Origin: Arthrobacter sp. GMC3
GTDB taxonomy: Bacteria; Actinomycetota; Actinomycetes; Actinomycetales; Micrococcaceae
Assembly (NCBI RefSeq): GCF_002929305.1
Contig: NZ_PJIO01000010.1
Span: forward strand, 1-64,000
Direction of reading: 5' to 3'
Length of the DNA: 64,000 bases
Numbering within the stretch: position 1 is the first letter of the stretch; each line of letters opens with the position of its first letter. Both the position numbers and the translations under genes were made by a program. The notes below the pieces were generated by a model. That model saw nothing but the letters and a program-made list of their open reading frames with translations, did not search any database and was not told the DNA's origin. This document shows, one piece after another, positions 8,697 through 17,204 of this stretch.

Positions 8697-9437
8697 ATGG
8701 AACCACTGAAGCATCCAGGCCCTGTCGGATCCGGCGCGTTGCCGTCCGGTCAGCACACGGCCCGGGGCGCTTGGAAGGTCGCGGTATGGGGGCCGCTAGC
8801 CGTGATTGCGGTTGTCTTCCTCGGTGCACTTTCCCCCTTGGCAATGGTTACGCTTCCGGTGAGCCTGGGGATCCTGGCGGTTGTCCTTGCTGGACGGCCA
8901 TCCCAACGGTTGGGGCCGCCAACCACCCATCGGCTGCGCCGTCGCCTTTTGTTGGGGCTGCCTTTTGTGGTGGTCATTGTGGCTGTTGTGGTGATTGGTA
9001 CGCTGCATATTGTGCTGTGGAATCCCCTGGCCAAGGTGCCCGGGATGAGCCTGGATGAGATTCACTCCCGCATGGCAGTTGCGGGTGAAAGTCCAGGAAA
9101 CCTCATGATGTTTCTCTGGGTGGGATTCAGCTTATTCCTCGCCGCGGCACTCGTCCTCGCCTGCGCGTTGCCCCGAATGGCTGGTTTCTTCACTGCGCGA
9201 AGGATTGTGGTGGCGGGGTTGGTGGGCATCGGTATCACCTGTTTCTTCCATTCCTTCGCTGGCTTCTCCATGGGAATGAGCCTGGCGGATACCTTCGACG
9301 TCTCCGGCGGTGACTCAGCCCCCTCTGGGCCGGTTGTGGCAGTTCTTGGTCTACTCGCCGCCGTTGCCGCGCTGTTGCTGGCCGTGGTTCCCGTGCGCCG
9401 TCCCAAAAAATCATCAGATTTGCCTCCCGGGGGATGA
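8697..9437 (+). CDS. Polytopic membrane protein of unknown function
   Basis: A 246-residue protein with a polar N-terminus of about 25 residues, then roughly five or six hydrophobic segments and a basic tail (RRPKKSS). I do not recognise the family. ATG 8697 is preferred over ATG 8655 because the earlier codon falls on the -35 region and a TAGACT box lies 7 nt before 8697. It stands alone between two hairpins. Confidence 0.65.
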   Translation: MEPLKHPGPVGSGALPSGQHTARGAWKVAVWGPLAVIAVVFLGALSPLAMVTLPVSLGILAVVLAGRPSQRLGPPTTHRLRRRLLLGLPFVVVIVAVVVIGTLHIVLWNPLAKVPGMSLDEIHSRMAVAGESPGNLMMFLWVGFSLFLAAALVLACALPRMAGFFTARRIVVAGLVGIGITCFFHSFAGFSMGMSLADTFDVSGGDSAPSGPVVAVLGLLAAVAALLLAVVPVRRPKKSSDLPPGG

Positions 9438-9493
9438 ACCTCCGGGAGGTGCCTTCCGTTCAAGGGGTGCGGTGTTTTCGCGGCCGCACCCCT
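9423..9493 (+). terminator. Two tandem hairpins
   Basis: Hairpin 1 pairs CCTCCCGG (9423-9430) with CCGGGAGG (9442-9449) and spans the stop codon. Hairpin 2 pairs AGGGGTGCGG (9463-9472) with CCGCACCCCT (9484-9493) and has TTTT in its loop. Together they separate the membrane gene from the lipoprotein gene. Confidence 0.55.
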
Positions 9494-9521
9494 AGCGAGG
9501 AATGGAAGTGCACCCGGAAAA

Positions 9522-10070
9522 ATGAAACGACATATCTGGAAGTCAGCCACCTTGGCGGTGGCGGCCTCGGGGATCCTGCTGTTGGCGGGCTGTTCGGGCG
9601 GGACCAACGCCTATGGCACCACGAGCGCACCGACCACCCAATCGAGCGTTGCCGGAAACAGTTCAGCCGACGCGCTCATGACGGGGCAATCCACACTGGG
9701 CACCATCGTGGTCAACGGGCAGGGCTTCACCGCCTACGTCTTTGACCACGACACCGCCAATTCGGGCGTCAGCACCTGCTCCGGCGCCTGCCAAAGTTTG
9801 TGGCCGCCCATCACCACGACAACTCCCACTCCCGTTGTCACAGGAATCACTGGAACGGTTGCCACCATCACCCGCTCAGATGGTGCCAAGCAGGTAACCA
9901 TCAACGGCTTGCCCCTCTACACCTATACGCCCGACACGAAACCCGGAGATGACACCGGCCAGGGCTTTGGCGGCATCTGGTGGGTGGTTGGGGCAAACGG
10001 CAGCAAAATCACCGCGCAGGCAACGCCCTCAACATCCCCCAGTAGCGGGTACTCAAGCAACGGCTACTAA
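9522..10070 (+). CDS. Lipoprotein of the COG4315 type (Yx(FWY)xxD repeats)
   Basis: A 182-residue lipoprotein with a signal peptide ending in the lipobox LLAGC (Cys about 23) and a Thr/Ser-rich linker. Two copies of the short motif typical of this family follow: YVFDHD before CSGACQSLWPP, and YTYTPD before FGGIWWVV. Its function is unknown in the family. It should sit on the outer face of the membrane. It is convergent with an anti-sigma/sigma pair, an association often seen with envelope stress modules. The ribosome site is weak. Confidence 0.8.
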   Translation: MKRHIWKSATLAVAASGILLLAGCSGGTNAYGTTSAPTTQSSVAGNSSADALMTGQSTLGTIVVNGQGFTAYVFDHDTANSGVSTCSGACQSLWPPITTTTPTPVVTGITGTVATITRSDGAKQVTINGLPLYTYTPDTKPGDDTGQGFGGIWWVVGANGSKITAQATPSTSPSSGYSSNGY

Positions 10071-10112
10071 AACCCTTTCCGTCTAACTCGCGCCGAGCAC
10101 GGAGGACCGCAG

Positions 10113-10140
10113 GCTGGCAACGACTCAGGGCGTTGCCAGC
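10113..10140. terminator. Hairpin at the anti-sigma gene end
   Basis: GCTGGCAACG (10113-10122) and CGTTGCCAGC (10131-10140) form a perfect 10-bp stem with an 8-nt loop. It overlaps the anti-sigma stop codon and lies between convergent genes. Confidence 0.6.
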
Positions 10141-10871
10141 AGAAGCGGCTGACCCGATCCGGCCGTTCGGATGATCACCTGGGCAATATCGGCAAGAGGA
10201 AGGCTGCTCGCGGCCACGGGACTGACAATGTCCCCGGGCTGCGCTTCCCAACTTCCCACCACCGACTCAGTACCCGTGCGGGACACCAGAACAATTTCAT
10301 AGGCTGCCCGGCCTGACGCGTAACTGCCCGACGTTTGACTTGACGCATAAGTACACGTCCACTCCAACTGGGTTCCCCACGGCTGCTGGAGAAGGACACC
10401 TGTTGCCTGCATCGGTGATGCTGCGCTAGCTCCGGAGGCCGGGGGCAAGAAGTGAAGCGCGGCTGTTGCATGGGCGGGCGCTGGCGCCGTGGTTGTGGGC
10501 TCGCTGGCAATGCCAACCCTGCCAGCACTGCCGAGGTTGACGGCGATGGCCCCAGTTCCCACCACAACGGCGAATACCGCGGCAGCTGCTAGTGACGCCC
10601 GCCGGACCCGCCGACGTCGCACTTTCATGGCGAACACGGCATACACGGGAACGGCGACCGGTTCAGGGGTGGGCTCCATGACTTCGGGTCCGGCCGCCGC
10701 CAGCAGTCCCGGCATGCCCGCAAGAAGTGCCACGTTCGCACGGCACTGCGCACACGTGGGCATGTGGTCTTCGTAGTCGCGGCGTTCAGCAGGCGGCAAT
10801 GCGCCCAGCACGTAGGCGGCATCCCATTGGGCGTAGAAACAGGCCGTCTGGGGGGAAATAGGAACATTCAT
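10125..10871 (-). CDS. Zinc-finger anti-sigma factor (RskA/RslA type)
   Basis: A 248-residue membrane anti-sigma factor. The N-terminal ZAS-like domain carries H...CxxC (HMPTCAQC, about 37-44). One hydrophobic segment at roughly 95-115 follows a run of arginines. The outer C-terminal domain resembles anti-sigma-K factors. It should hold the sigma factor inactive until an envelope signal triggers proteolysis. Its ATG overlaps the sigma stop (ATGA at 10871-10868), so the pair is translationally coupled. Confidence 0.87.
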   Translation of the reverse strand: MNVPISPQTACFYAQWDAAYVLGALPPAERRDYEDHMPTCAQCRANVALLAGMPGLLAAAGPEVMEPTPEPVAVPVYAVFAMKVRRRRVRRASLAAAAVFAVVVGTGAIAVNLGSAGRVGIASEPTTTAPAPAHATAALHFLPPASGASAASPMQATGVLLQQPWGTQLEWTCTYASSQTSGSYASGRAAYEIVLVSRTGTESVVGSWEAQPGDIVSPVAASSLPLADIAQVIIRTAGSGQPLLLATP

Positions 10872-11410
10872 GGTCGGCTCACCCCGTTCTCCTCAAGGGC
10901 AAGTCTGAGAGCGCGCAGGCCATAGTGAAGCCGGGACTTCACGGTTCCGGCCGGGATCCCCAGCGCCCCAGCGATAGTCTCGGTGTCCTCCCCGCCGAAG
11001 TAGGCACGGGTAATGACGCCGCGATGTTCCGGGGTCAAGGTGGCCATGGCCTCGGCCACCAACCAAGAGTCAAGAATTCGCTCCGCGGGGTCCGGCGCCA
11101 CATGATCGGGCAACTCCGCACTGGGGCGCTCCCAACGGTGGTGGGCGCTGCGCCAGTCATCAATAACCAGATTCCTGGCCACAGTGAACAACCAGGCCCG
11201 CAATCCTGCCTCCGGGCGCTGCAACACTTCCGGGTGCTTCCATGCCCGCAGCAGCGTTTCGGCCACCACGTCTTCGGCAACAGTCCCCTCATGCGTCAGC
11301 CCCGCAACAAAGCGTGTCAAAACGGCGGCGTAGTCGTCGTGCAGAGCCCGCATGGCGTCGGCCCGCGACAATCCCTGCTCGCGGGTGCCAGCACCCAGAT
11401 GATCTTTCAC
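10868..11410 (-). CDS. ECF RNA polymerase sigma factor
   Basis: A 180-residue group 4 sigma factor. Region 2 (about 25-95) contains DVVAETLLRAW and RAWLFTVARNLVIDDWR. Region 4 (about 120-175) contains LTPEHRGVITRAYFGGEDTE and an HTH. Family resemblance is to actinobacterial SigK/SigL-like factors. GGAGGG lies upstream of the ATG. It is co-transcribed with its anti-sigma factor and divergent from a DUF2231 membrane gene. A perfect inverted repeat in the shared promoter region is a candidate control site. Confidence 0.88.
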   Translation of the reverse strand: MKDHLGAGTREQGLSRADAMRALHDDYAAVLTRFVAGLTHEGTVAEDVVAETLLRAWKHPEVLQRPEAGLRAWLFTVARNLVIDDWRSAHHRWERPSAELPDHVAPDPAERILDSWLVAEAMATLTPEHRGVITRAYFGGEDTETIAGALGIPAGTVKSRLHYGLRALRLALEENGVSRP

Positions 11411-11448
11411 AATTCCCTCCTTCCCCCAAGACGAAGTCTACGAACATA

Positions 11449-11468
11449 AAGTTCACCGGATTGAACTT
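11449..11468. promoter_or_regulatory. Inverted repeat between divergent sigma and membrane genes
   Basis: AAGTTCA (11449-11455) and TGAACTT (11462-11468) are perfect reverse complements with a 6-nt spacer. The site lies 39 nt upstream of the sigma start and 70 nt upstream of the DUF2231 gene, well placed for joint control. Confidence 0.5.
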
Positions 11469-11537
11469 CGCGGCTCTTGAAATCGTCTCAGGGGCAAGAA
11501 CTATTCGATTTTGGATGCAACGCCTGGAGAATGCCCC

Positions 11538-12026
11538 ATGAACTACGAATTCGACGGCCTGCCACTACACATTCTCCTCGTCCACGCGGTGGTGGTCACG
11601 CTTCCGGTGGCAGCATTGTGCACGGCCGCCACCCTGCTCTGGCCGCTGGCCCGTCGCAGGCTGGGCTTGGTAACACCCTTGTTGGGGCTTCTGTGTGTGC
11701 CTTTGGTGTTCGTGACGCAAAAGGCGGGGGAGTGGTTGCTACTACGAGTAGGCCAAACGCCCGCAATTCTGGCCCACGCGAACGACGGCAGGACCCTCCT
11801 ACCCTGGGCGTGGGCATTGTTTGGCGCATCCATCGCGGCATGGCTATGGCACAGGGCCTCTGCCCACGCATGGCTGGCCGGGCGCATTACACCCACGGGT
11901 GCGTGGATAGTGACAGTGCTTTTTACACTTCTTGTCCTTGGCATCTGCACCGGAACCATCATGGATGTGGTGGTGATTGGTGAGGCCGGATCGCGGGCTG
12001 TGTGGGGTGGCATCCTGGGATCCTAG
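11538..12026 (+). CDS. DUF2231-like membrane protein
   Basis: A 162-residue protein with four hydrophobic segments. The N-terminal phrase GLPLHILLVHAVVVTLPVAAL matches the DUF2231 signature (a conserved L-H-x-L-x-V-H at the start of helix 1). The function of the family is unknown; the paired histidines suggest metal or heme contact, which is inference. ATG 11538 has GGAGA 11 nt upstream. It is divergent from the ECF sigma gene. Confidence 0.7.
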   Translation: MNYEFDGLPLHILLVHAVVVTLPVAALCTAATLLWPLARRRLGLVTPLLGLLCVPLVFVTQKAGEWLLLRVGQTPAILAHANDGRTLLPWAWALFGASIAAWLWHRASAHAWLAGRITPTGAWIVTVLFTLLVLGICTGTIMDVVVIGEAGSRAVWGGILGS

Positions 12027-12050
12027 GTCCGTCTCCTGCCAGTTCGGTGC

Positions 12051-13760
12051 TCAATTATCCAAGGAATCCTCATAGGGATATGCGGCGATGATTCCCTGGA
12101 TTTTGCCCAGCGCGGCATCGTCCAATCCGCTGGGGGCCACATGGTTCCACGCCTCCACCGCGACGGCGCCAAAGTTATGCCCGTGATTGGCGGGCACCGC
12201 CTCACCCATGAACATGTCGAAGGCCACCTGCAGGTAGGTGACTAGGGGAATCCATCGCATGGAATCGCTGACATCCGGGGCACGGCCACCCTCCTGTGCG
12301 GTACCGGCCAACCATTCCGGTTTTTGCCAAATCAGGCGTGGAGTCAACCACGTCACAGCATCCGTGCCATGTTGGAGGTAGGCCACCCTAGCTGTCTCCC
12401 ATGGCCCTTGGACTTTGGCAAAGTCTCCACTCTTGGAGAGCCAACGAACGTGGAGTCCGCTTTCGTACACCGGCTGCCATACGGGGGAGCCGGCATCGCG
12501 TTGAGCCTGGAAGGTGCCCCACGGCTGCGAATTGTTTGGTGCCCCGGAGAAAACCGCCCCGTCAACGGACCGAGTCAAGTCCGCACCATCGGTGAAGGCC
12601 GCCTGCATTCCCGAGGCACCCAGGCTAAGCCCGTAGACCAGCAGCTTGGGCCGGGTAGCCGGCGGCAGGGTGAGCCACTCGGCCCTGACAGCGGCATAAA
12701 GTGCCCGCCCCGATTCGCGGGGGAGATCCTGATGGAAGAGGAAGGAGACCCAGCTTGGTTGGTACGAATACTGCATGGAGACAATGGCAGTATTGCCACC
12801 GTGCAGGTACTCCAGGGAATCCACGGCCTGCCGCTCCAGCCAGCCAGAGCCCGTGGGCGTAGCAATCATCAGGATCTCGCGGTCAAATCCGCCCGTGCGT
12901 TTGAGCTCGGCCACGGCCAATGTGGCCCGGGCCGCCATGGAATCCTCTTGTTCGGAGCCTACATAGACCCTTACGGGTTGTTTGGCGGGTTCTGCCGTTG
13001 CCGCGGCAATCTGTTCCACCGTGGGCCCGCCGCCAACAAAGGCGCGGCCCTGCATCCCCAATTTCGCCCACTCAACGCCCGATCCTGATCCTGCCGACCG
13101 GAACGCGGAATCCGGTTCCGTGATCCCCGTTGGTGTGGTGTCGTTGCGGGCGGCATAAACCCGCCCAGTTCCTGCCAGGGCGCCGGAAACCAGGAGCGTT
13201 AGCGCCAGCAAGGCACACAGGGTACCTGCCAACCAACCCGCGCCCGTAGCCAGCCGGGAACCCGCGCCAGCCTTGGTGGCCCAGGCCCGCCCCAGCGCTG
13301 CCATCCTCCGCAGGCCCCAGCGGGCTGCAAATACCACGCCAGCCACAGCCGCGGCCATGAGGAAAAACGTCACCAGTTCCAGGCTATCCACCGGCGGCAT
13401 GTCAACGTGCGCGCGGACTTCGTTCTGCCAGGACACAGCCAACGTCCCCACCACCGCAATGTAGGTGGCGCCCAGCCCAGCCACTACCAGCCAGGCCCAC
13501 GGGCGCAAGGTGAGTTTGCGAGCCAAGGCCGGAATCCGGCGTCGTCCCAGTGCGTTCGAAACTATTGTGGCCAACCGGGCCGCGGCAAGGTAAGCCAAGG
13601 CGAAACTCAATCCGACCAGAAACCCCTGGAACAGCGCCGGGCGGGGTACTAAGGAGGGGGTCAGGGCCAAAGCCACTGCGGCAACGCCCACAACAAGGCC
13701 AACTAGTTGGCTCGAACGGCTGTCAGTCATGAAACGGGGCTCTTTCGAAATATTTGACAT
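12051..13760 (-). CDS. Membrane-anchored alpha/beta hydrolase (Abhydrolase_9 type)
   Basis: A 569-residue protein. The first 210 residues hold about four or five transmembrane segments and the rest is a hydrolase domain facing outward. The nucleophile elbow is GLSLG in VYGLSLGASGMQ, and a late NHGHNF probably provides the histidine. This two-part layout matches the actinobacterial Abhydrolase_9 family, whose substrates are unknown but may be lipids or esters. ATG 13760 has TATTCT 9 nt upstream. ATG 13730 is the alternative start. Confidence 0.78.
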   Translation of the reverse strand: MSNISKEPRFMTDSRSSQLVGLVVGVAAVALALTPSLVPRPALFQGFLVGLSFALAYLAAARLATIVSNALGRRRIPALARKLTLRPWAWLVVAGLGATYIAVVGTLAVSWQNEVRAHVDMPPVDSLELVTFFLMAAAVAGVVFAARWGLRRMAALGRAWATKAGAGSRLATGAGWLAGTLCALLALTLLVSGALAGTGRVYAARNDTTPTGITEPDSAFRSAGSGSGVEWAKLGMQGRAFVGGGPTVEQIAAATAEPAKQPVRVYVGSEQEDSMAARATLAVAELKRTGGFDREILMIATPTGSGWLERQAVDSLEYLHGGNTAIVSMQYSYQPSWVSFLFHQDLPRESGRALYAAVRAEWLTLPPATRPKLLVYGLSLGASGMQAAFTDGADLTRSVDGAVFSGAPNNSQPWGTFQAQRDAGSPVWQPVYESGLHVRWLSKSGDFAKVQGPWETARVAYLQHGTDAVTWLTPRLIWQKPEWLAGTAQEGGRAPDVSDSMRWIPLVTYLQVAFDMFMGEAVPANHGHNFGAVAVEAWNHVAPSGLDDAALGKIQGIIAAYPYEDSLDN

Positions 13761-13856
13761 GAAGTTCCAAGAATAGCGGCCCAGGGGTCCACTTTTGCCC
13801 TGGTGGCCCCTTGATGACACGCCTTGGTGGCGCGCGGAGGCGATAACGTAAATGCC

Positions 13857-14693
13857 ATGGAGATTCTTCACTACACAGCCTTTACCGACACGCCCAACGG
13901 CGGCAACCAGGCGGGCGTTGTCCTCGACGCCACTGCCTTAGATACAGCCGGTATGGCAGCCATTGCTACACGCCTGGGATATTCGGAGAGTGTCTTTTTG
14001 ACCCCTCGGCCTGACGCCAGCTACGACGTCAGGTACTTTTCCCCTGCCGGGGAGGTGTCCTTTTGCGGCCACGCCACCATCGCGGCCGCCGTGGCCTTAG
14101 CCGACGCCGTGGGTGCGGGGTTGCTGAACTTCCACACCGCCGTCGGGGAGATTCCGCTGACCACTGTAGAGGCGGGCGGCCTGATGCGGGCCACGCTGAC
14201 AAGCGTCGACACACAGGTCACGGAGCTCTCTGTTGAGCTCCGTGCTCACCTTTTGCGGGCGTTGTGCCTCACGGAAGACGATCTGGATCCTGCCCTGCCG
14301 CTGCTCCTCTCCTATGCGGGAAACTGGCACCCCATCGTTCCGCTCGCAACGGGGAGCCTCCTGGCCGCCTTGGATTATGACTTTGCCGCCTTGGCGCAGC
14401 TCATGGCCGAACAAGAATGGGGAGCGACGGTGAATCTTGTATCAAGAATCACAGCAACCTCCTTCGAAGCTAGGAACCCTTTTCCACCTGGCGGGGTGCG
14501 TGAGGATGCCGCTACAGGGTCCGCTGCCGCATCTCTGGGTGGATACCTGCGGCATCTGGGTGAACTCCCGTTGCCCGCCCAGGTCACCGTATTTCAGGGG
14601 CATCACATGGGGAGGCCGTCGCAGCTGTCGGTATCCATCCCCGCAACGGGCGGCATTGGCGTATCGGGTACGGCTGTACGGTTCGTACCGTAG
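13857..14693 (+). CDS. PhzF-family isomerase-like protein
   Basis: A 278-residue member of the PhzF/diaminopimelate-epimerase fold. N-terminal TPNGGNQAGVVLDA and VRYFSPAGEVSFCGHAT and C-terminal REDAATGSAAASLGGYL are the family blocks. Known members isomerise small metabolites without a cofactor. No phenazine genes are nearby, so the substrate is unknown. ATG 13857 lies 7 nt after TAACGT (13844-13849) with no ribosome site, so the transcript is probably leaderless. An earlier in-frame ATG at 13824 is less likely. Confidence 0.85.
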   Translation: MEILHYTAFTDTPNGGNQAGVVLDATALDTAGMAAIATRLGYSESVFLTPRPDASYDVRYFSPAGEVSFCGHATIAAAVALADAVGAGLLNFHTAVGEIPLTTVEAGGLMRATLTSVDTQVTELSVELRAHLLRALCLTEDDLDPALPLLLSYAGNWHPIVPLATGSLLAALDYDFAALAQLMAEQEWGATVNLVSRITATSFEARNPFPPGGVREDAATGSAAASLGGYLRHLGELPLPAQVTVFQGHHMGRPSQLSVSIPATGGIGVSGTAVRFVP

Positions 14694-15041
14694 CGGGCCA
14701 CCTCAAGTGCGGACCCTAACATTGCCTGACACTGGCGGATCGCTCTGGCCTGCAGCGATGCCAGCGGCAAGCGACCTGAGATTCTCACATCCTTGTCGCG
14801 TTTCCACGATCCGCATCTTCGTTGATGAAGAAGAAGCCGTCCAGATTCAGGTGCGATGAGCTATGACCCCAGGCCAGGCGGTTATAGGCGAGCAGGGAGC
14901 CAGTGCTGGCCGGTGCCACAAAAATGGGCCTGTGTGGGGCAGGCGTCCTGCGCTGTATAGGGTCTGGCAACACACGGAATCGACGTGAACCTGCCTTTAG
15001 CTCAAGAACTGTCCCGCGGGCCGTTCCCGGGGAAAGCATGC
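14694..15041. other. 348-bp region without a clear gene
   Basis: It lies between convergent phzF and sigJ genes. The minus strand has an 84-codon frame (15039-14785) starting 2 nt after the sigJ stop. Its product ends SSHLNLDGFFFINEDADRG and matches no family I know. It has no ribosome site of its own and could be coupled to sigJ, a remnant, or chance. No strong hairpin is visible. Confidence 0.3.
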
Positions 15042-15968
15042 CTAGGCGCGTGTCTGGACAGGACCTCTACCTGAGATTGTGAATGGCCCGGAGAGCGTGC
15101 GGAGGGTTTTGTTCTTGGTTGTCGCGCCGAGTTTGTCAGGATTTCGCACAAGGTAGATCCCGGTTACTCGTTCGTTGCTTGCCTCAATAAGTGCCACAAG
15201 GTCGATTCTGTCTGCGCTGTAGACAATGAGGGCCGGCATTCCGTTCAGGGTCGACGGTTCAACCCGCATATCCAGCACCGGGGTTCTGGCGATGCCGGCG
15301 AGGAAGCGTGCGATGTTGTCTGCACCGATGACAGGTTTGCGGGCTGCTGTAGCTTTTCCGCCACCGTCGGAGAGGAGAACGGCACCCGGGGCGAGGACAT
15401 CCATGAGGGACTGCATGTCTCCCCCAAGTAGGGCCGTGAGGAACCGATCGGCAACCACCCGTTGCCGTTGTGCATTCACTTCAAAGCGGGGTTGCCGCGC
15501 CCGGACGTGCGCCTTAGCCCGACTTGCCAATTGACGGACAGCCGGGAGTGACTTGTCGGTGGCCTCGGCGATCTCTAGGTAGGGGAAGTCGAATACTTCT
15601 CGGAGGACGAAAACGGCCCGCTCATCGGGGGACAGGGTCTCGAGCACCACGAGCATCGCAAAAGACAGCGATTCATTCAGGACAGCATTGTCAGCGACAT
15701 CAGGGGAGGTGACCATGGGTTCCGGGAGCCACGGGCCAATGTAGTCTTCTCGGCGTCGTTGGGCTGCCCTCAGGGAGTTCAACGCTTGACGCGTCACGGT
15801 TTTGGCCAGATAGGCCCGGGGATTCTGGATGGTCTCCGCATTGATCCCGGACCATCTCAGGAAACTTTCCTGAACAACGTCTTCGGCATCGGACACCGTA
15901 CCTGTGATTTCGTAGGCAATGGTGAAAAGCAGGGAACGGTGTTCGTCGAAAATACTCGCGGTTCCCAC
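15042..15968 (-). CDS. sigJ: ECF41-type sigma factor (SigJ-like) with SnoaL-like C-terminal domain
   Basis: A 308-residue ECF sigma factor. Region 2 has DAEDVVQESFLRW and region 4 has LSPDERAVFVLREVFDFPY. A C-terminal SnoaL/NTF2-like domain of about 115 residues carries the ECF41 hallmark DGGGK at 201-205, and WLPEP is at 80-84 in the linker. In this family the C-terminal extension replaces a separate anti-sigma factor and tunes activity. It starts 3 nt after the stop of a flavin oxidoreductase gene, the usual type of ECF41 partner and target. Confidence 0.9.
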   Translation of the reverse strand: MGTASIFDEHRSLLFTIAYEITGTVSDAEDVVQESFLRWSGINAETIQNPRAYLAKTVTRQALNSLRAAQRRREDYIGPWLPEPMVTSPDVADNAVLNESLSFAMLVVLETLSPDERAVFVLREVFDFPYLEIAEATDKSLPAVRQLASRAKAHVRARQPRFEVNAQRQRVVADRFLTALLGGDMQSLMDVLAPGAVLLSDGGGKATAARKPVIGADNIARFLAGIARTPVLDMRVEPSTLNGMPALIVYSADRIDLVALIEASNERVTGIYLVRNPDKLGATTKNKTLRTLSGPFTISGRGPVQTRA

Positions 15969-15971
15969 CCG

Positions 15972-17141
15972 CTACCTTGTTTCTTCGGGTCGGGGGCCCT
16001 TGGGCCAGTTGAACGAACCGCTGCGGCGACGCTCGCCCCTGATCCAGGAAAGAGTCTTTTGGCACACTTGCTCTTTGGCCATGCTAGCGAGTCGACCCCG
16101 GATGAGGAGACGGCGCGGTTGGTCGTTGGCACGCACGGCCTGAACGAGCCCTGACCTGCGTCCTAGGCTAATGCACTTGATCACGTATCCGGCCGAAATC
16201 GGGGCCGGAGGGCGTTCTTCCAGGAGGGCGATGATGCTGTCTGCCGCGTGGGCGCCGAGCGGCAGGGCAGCCGCGCAGCTCATGCGCAAATGGCTGGCGA
16301 CTGTTGAAGGTGCTTGTATGGCATCGCCGGCACCGAAAATGTTGGGGTACTGCGGGCACGACAGCGACTCATCGACCATGAGGCGCCCCGAGGCGTCGGT
16401 GGGTAGACCGCTATCCCGTGCAAGTTCCGGTGCGCTGAATCCGGCGGTCCAGATCGTACACTCGGACCGTAGAATGTCACCACCGGACGTTGTAACCGAT
16501 GAACCATCGCACTTTTGCACCTCTGTATTCTCTATCAGTTCAACACCGATCACTGAAAGCCGGTTCGTTATCGCGTGTCGCCCGGACACGGACAGGCTCC
16601 CGGCGATAACTCCGCGGGAAATAAGGCGTACTTGCAGCTGCGGATACTTTTCGGCAATTTCGGCGGCAACCTCAATGCCCGTCAGGCCCGCGCCGACGAT
16701 GCTGACGGTGTCGCCCGGATCCAGCTGCATAAGCTTGGCTTGTAAAAGGTGTGCATCCTCGGAATCCTTCAACCCGTAGGCACCGGACGGAATTCTGTGC
16801 GAAGGCTGGGTGCTGCCGACGGCGTACAGCAAAATATCGTAGTCGAGCGGCGCGCGGCCGCCAGACAGGTGTACTTTGCGGTGTCCAGGGTCGATACGCG
16901 AAGCAGTGCCTTGGACAATGTTGACTCGCTCATGCAGAAGTGTCCTCATGGACACAGCTGCAGTTTCCCGATTTCCGGCCGCGACTTCGTGAAGGCGGAT
17001 CCTTTCCACGAAATCGGCGACAGGGTTCAGTACGGTAACGATTATGGATTCAGTCAACCCCTGGCTTCCAGCGAGCCTGTTTGCGGCCATGACCCCGGCA
17101 TACCCGGCACCCACAATGACCACTCTTGAACGTATTGACAC
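15972..17141 (-). CDS. NAD(P)/FAD-dependent oxidoreductase (NDH-2-like)
   Basis: A 389-residue pyridine nucleotide-disulphide oxidoreductase. The FAD motif VVIVGAGYAGVMAA is at the N-terminus, the NAD(P) motif VSIVGAGLTGIEVAAEIAE near the middle, and the second FAD motif NIFGAGDA late. It should move electrons from NAD(P)H to a quinone or another acceptor. GTG 17141 has AGGAG 7 nt upstream and is preferred over the upstream ATG 17240. It is first in an operon with sigJ and is preceded by an ECF41-like promoter. Confidence 0.87.
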   Translation of the reverse strand: MSIRSRVVIVGAGYAGVMAANRLAGSQGLTESIIVTVLNPVADFVERIRLHEVAAGNRETAAVSMRTLLHERVNIVQGTASRIDPGHRKVHLSGGRAPLDYDILLYAVGSTQPSHRIPSGAYGLKDSEDAHLLQAKLMQLDPGDTVSIVGAGLTGIEVAAEIAEKYPQLQVRLISRGVIAGSLSVSGRHAITNRLSVIGVELIENTEVQKCDGSSVTTSGGDILRSECTIWTAGFSAPELARDSGLPTDASGRLMVDESLSCPQYPNIFGAGDAIQAPSTVASHLRMSCAAALPLGAHAADSIIALLEERPPAPISAGYVIKCISLGRRSGLVQAVRANDQPRRLLIRGRLASMAKEQVCQKTLSWIRGERRRSGSFNWPKGPRPEETR

Positions 17142-17177
17142 TGTAGCTCCTATCGCTAAACGAACGTTTGAACATAA

Positions 17178-17204
17178 GACACCGCAGCGGCCCGATATGT
17201 GACA
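17178..17204 (-). promoter_or_regulatory. Candidate ECF41 promoter of the oxidoreductase-sigJ operon
   Basis: Read on the minus strand, TGTCACA (17204-17198) is followed after 16 nt by TGTC (17181-17178). The published ECF41 target is a TGTCACA -35 with a CGTC -10. The -35 matches fully and the -10 differs by one base. It lies 37 nt upstream of the GTG, which supports self-activation. Confidence 0.65.
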
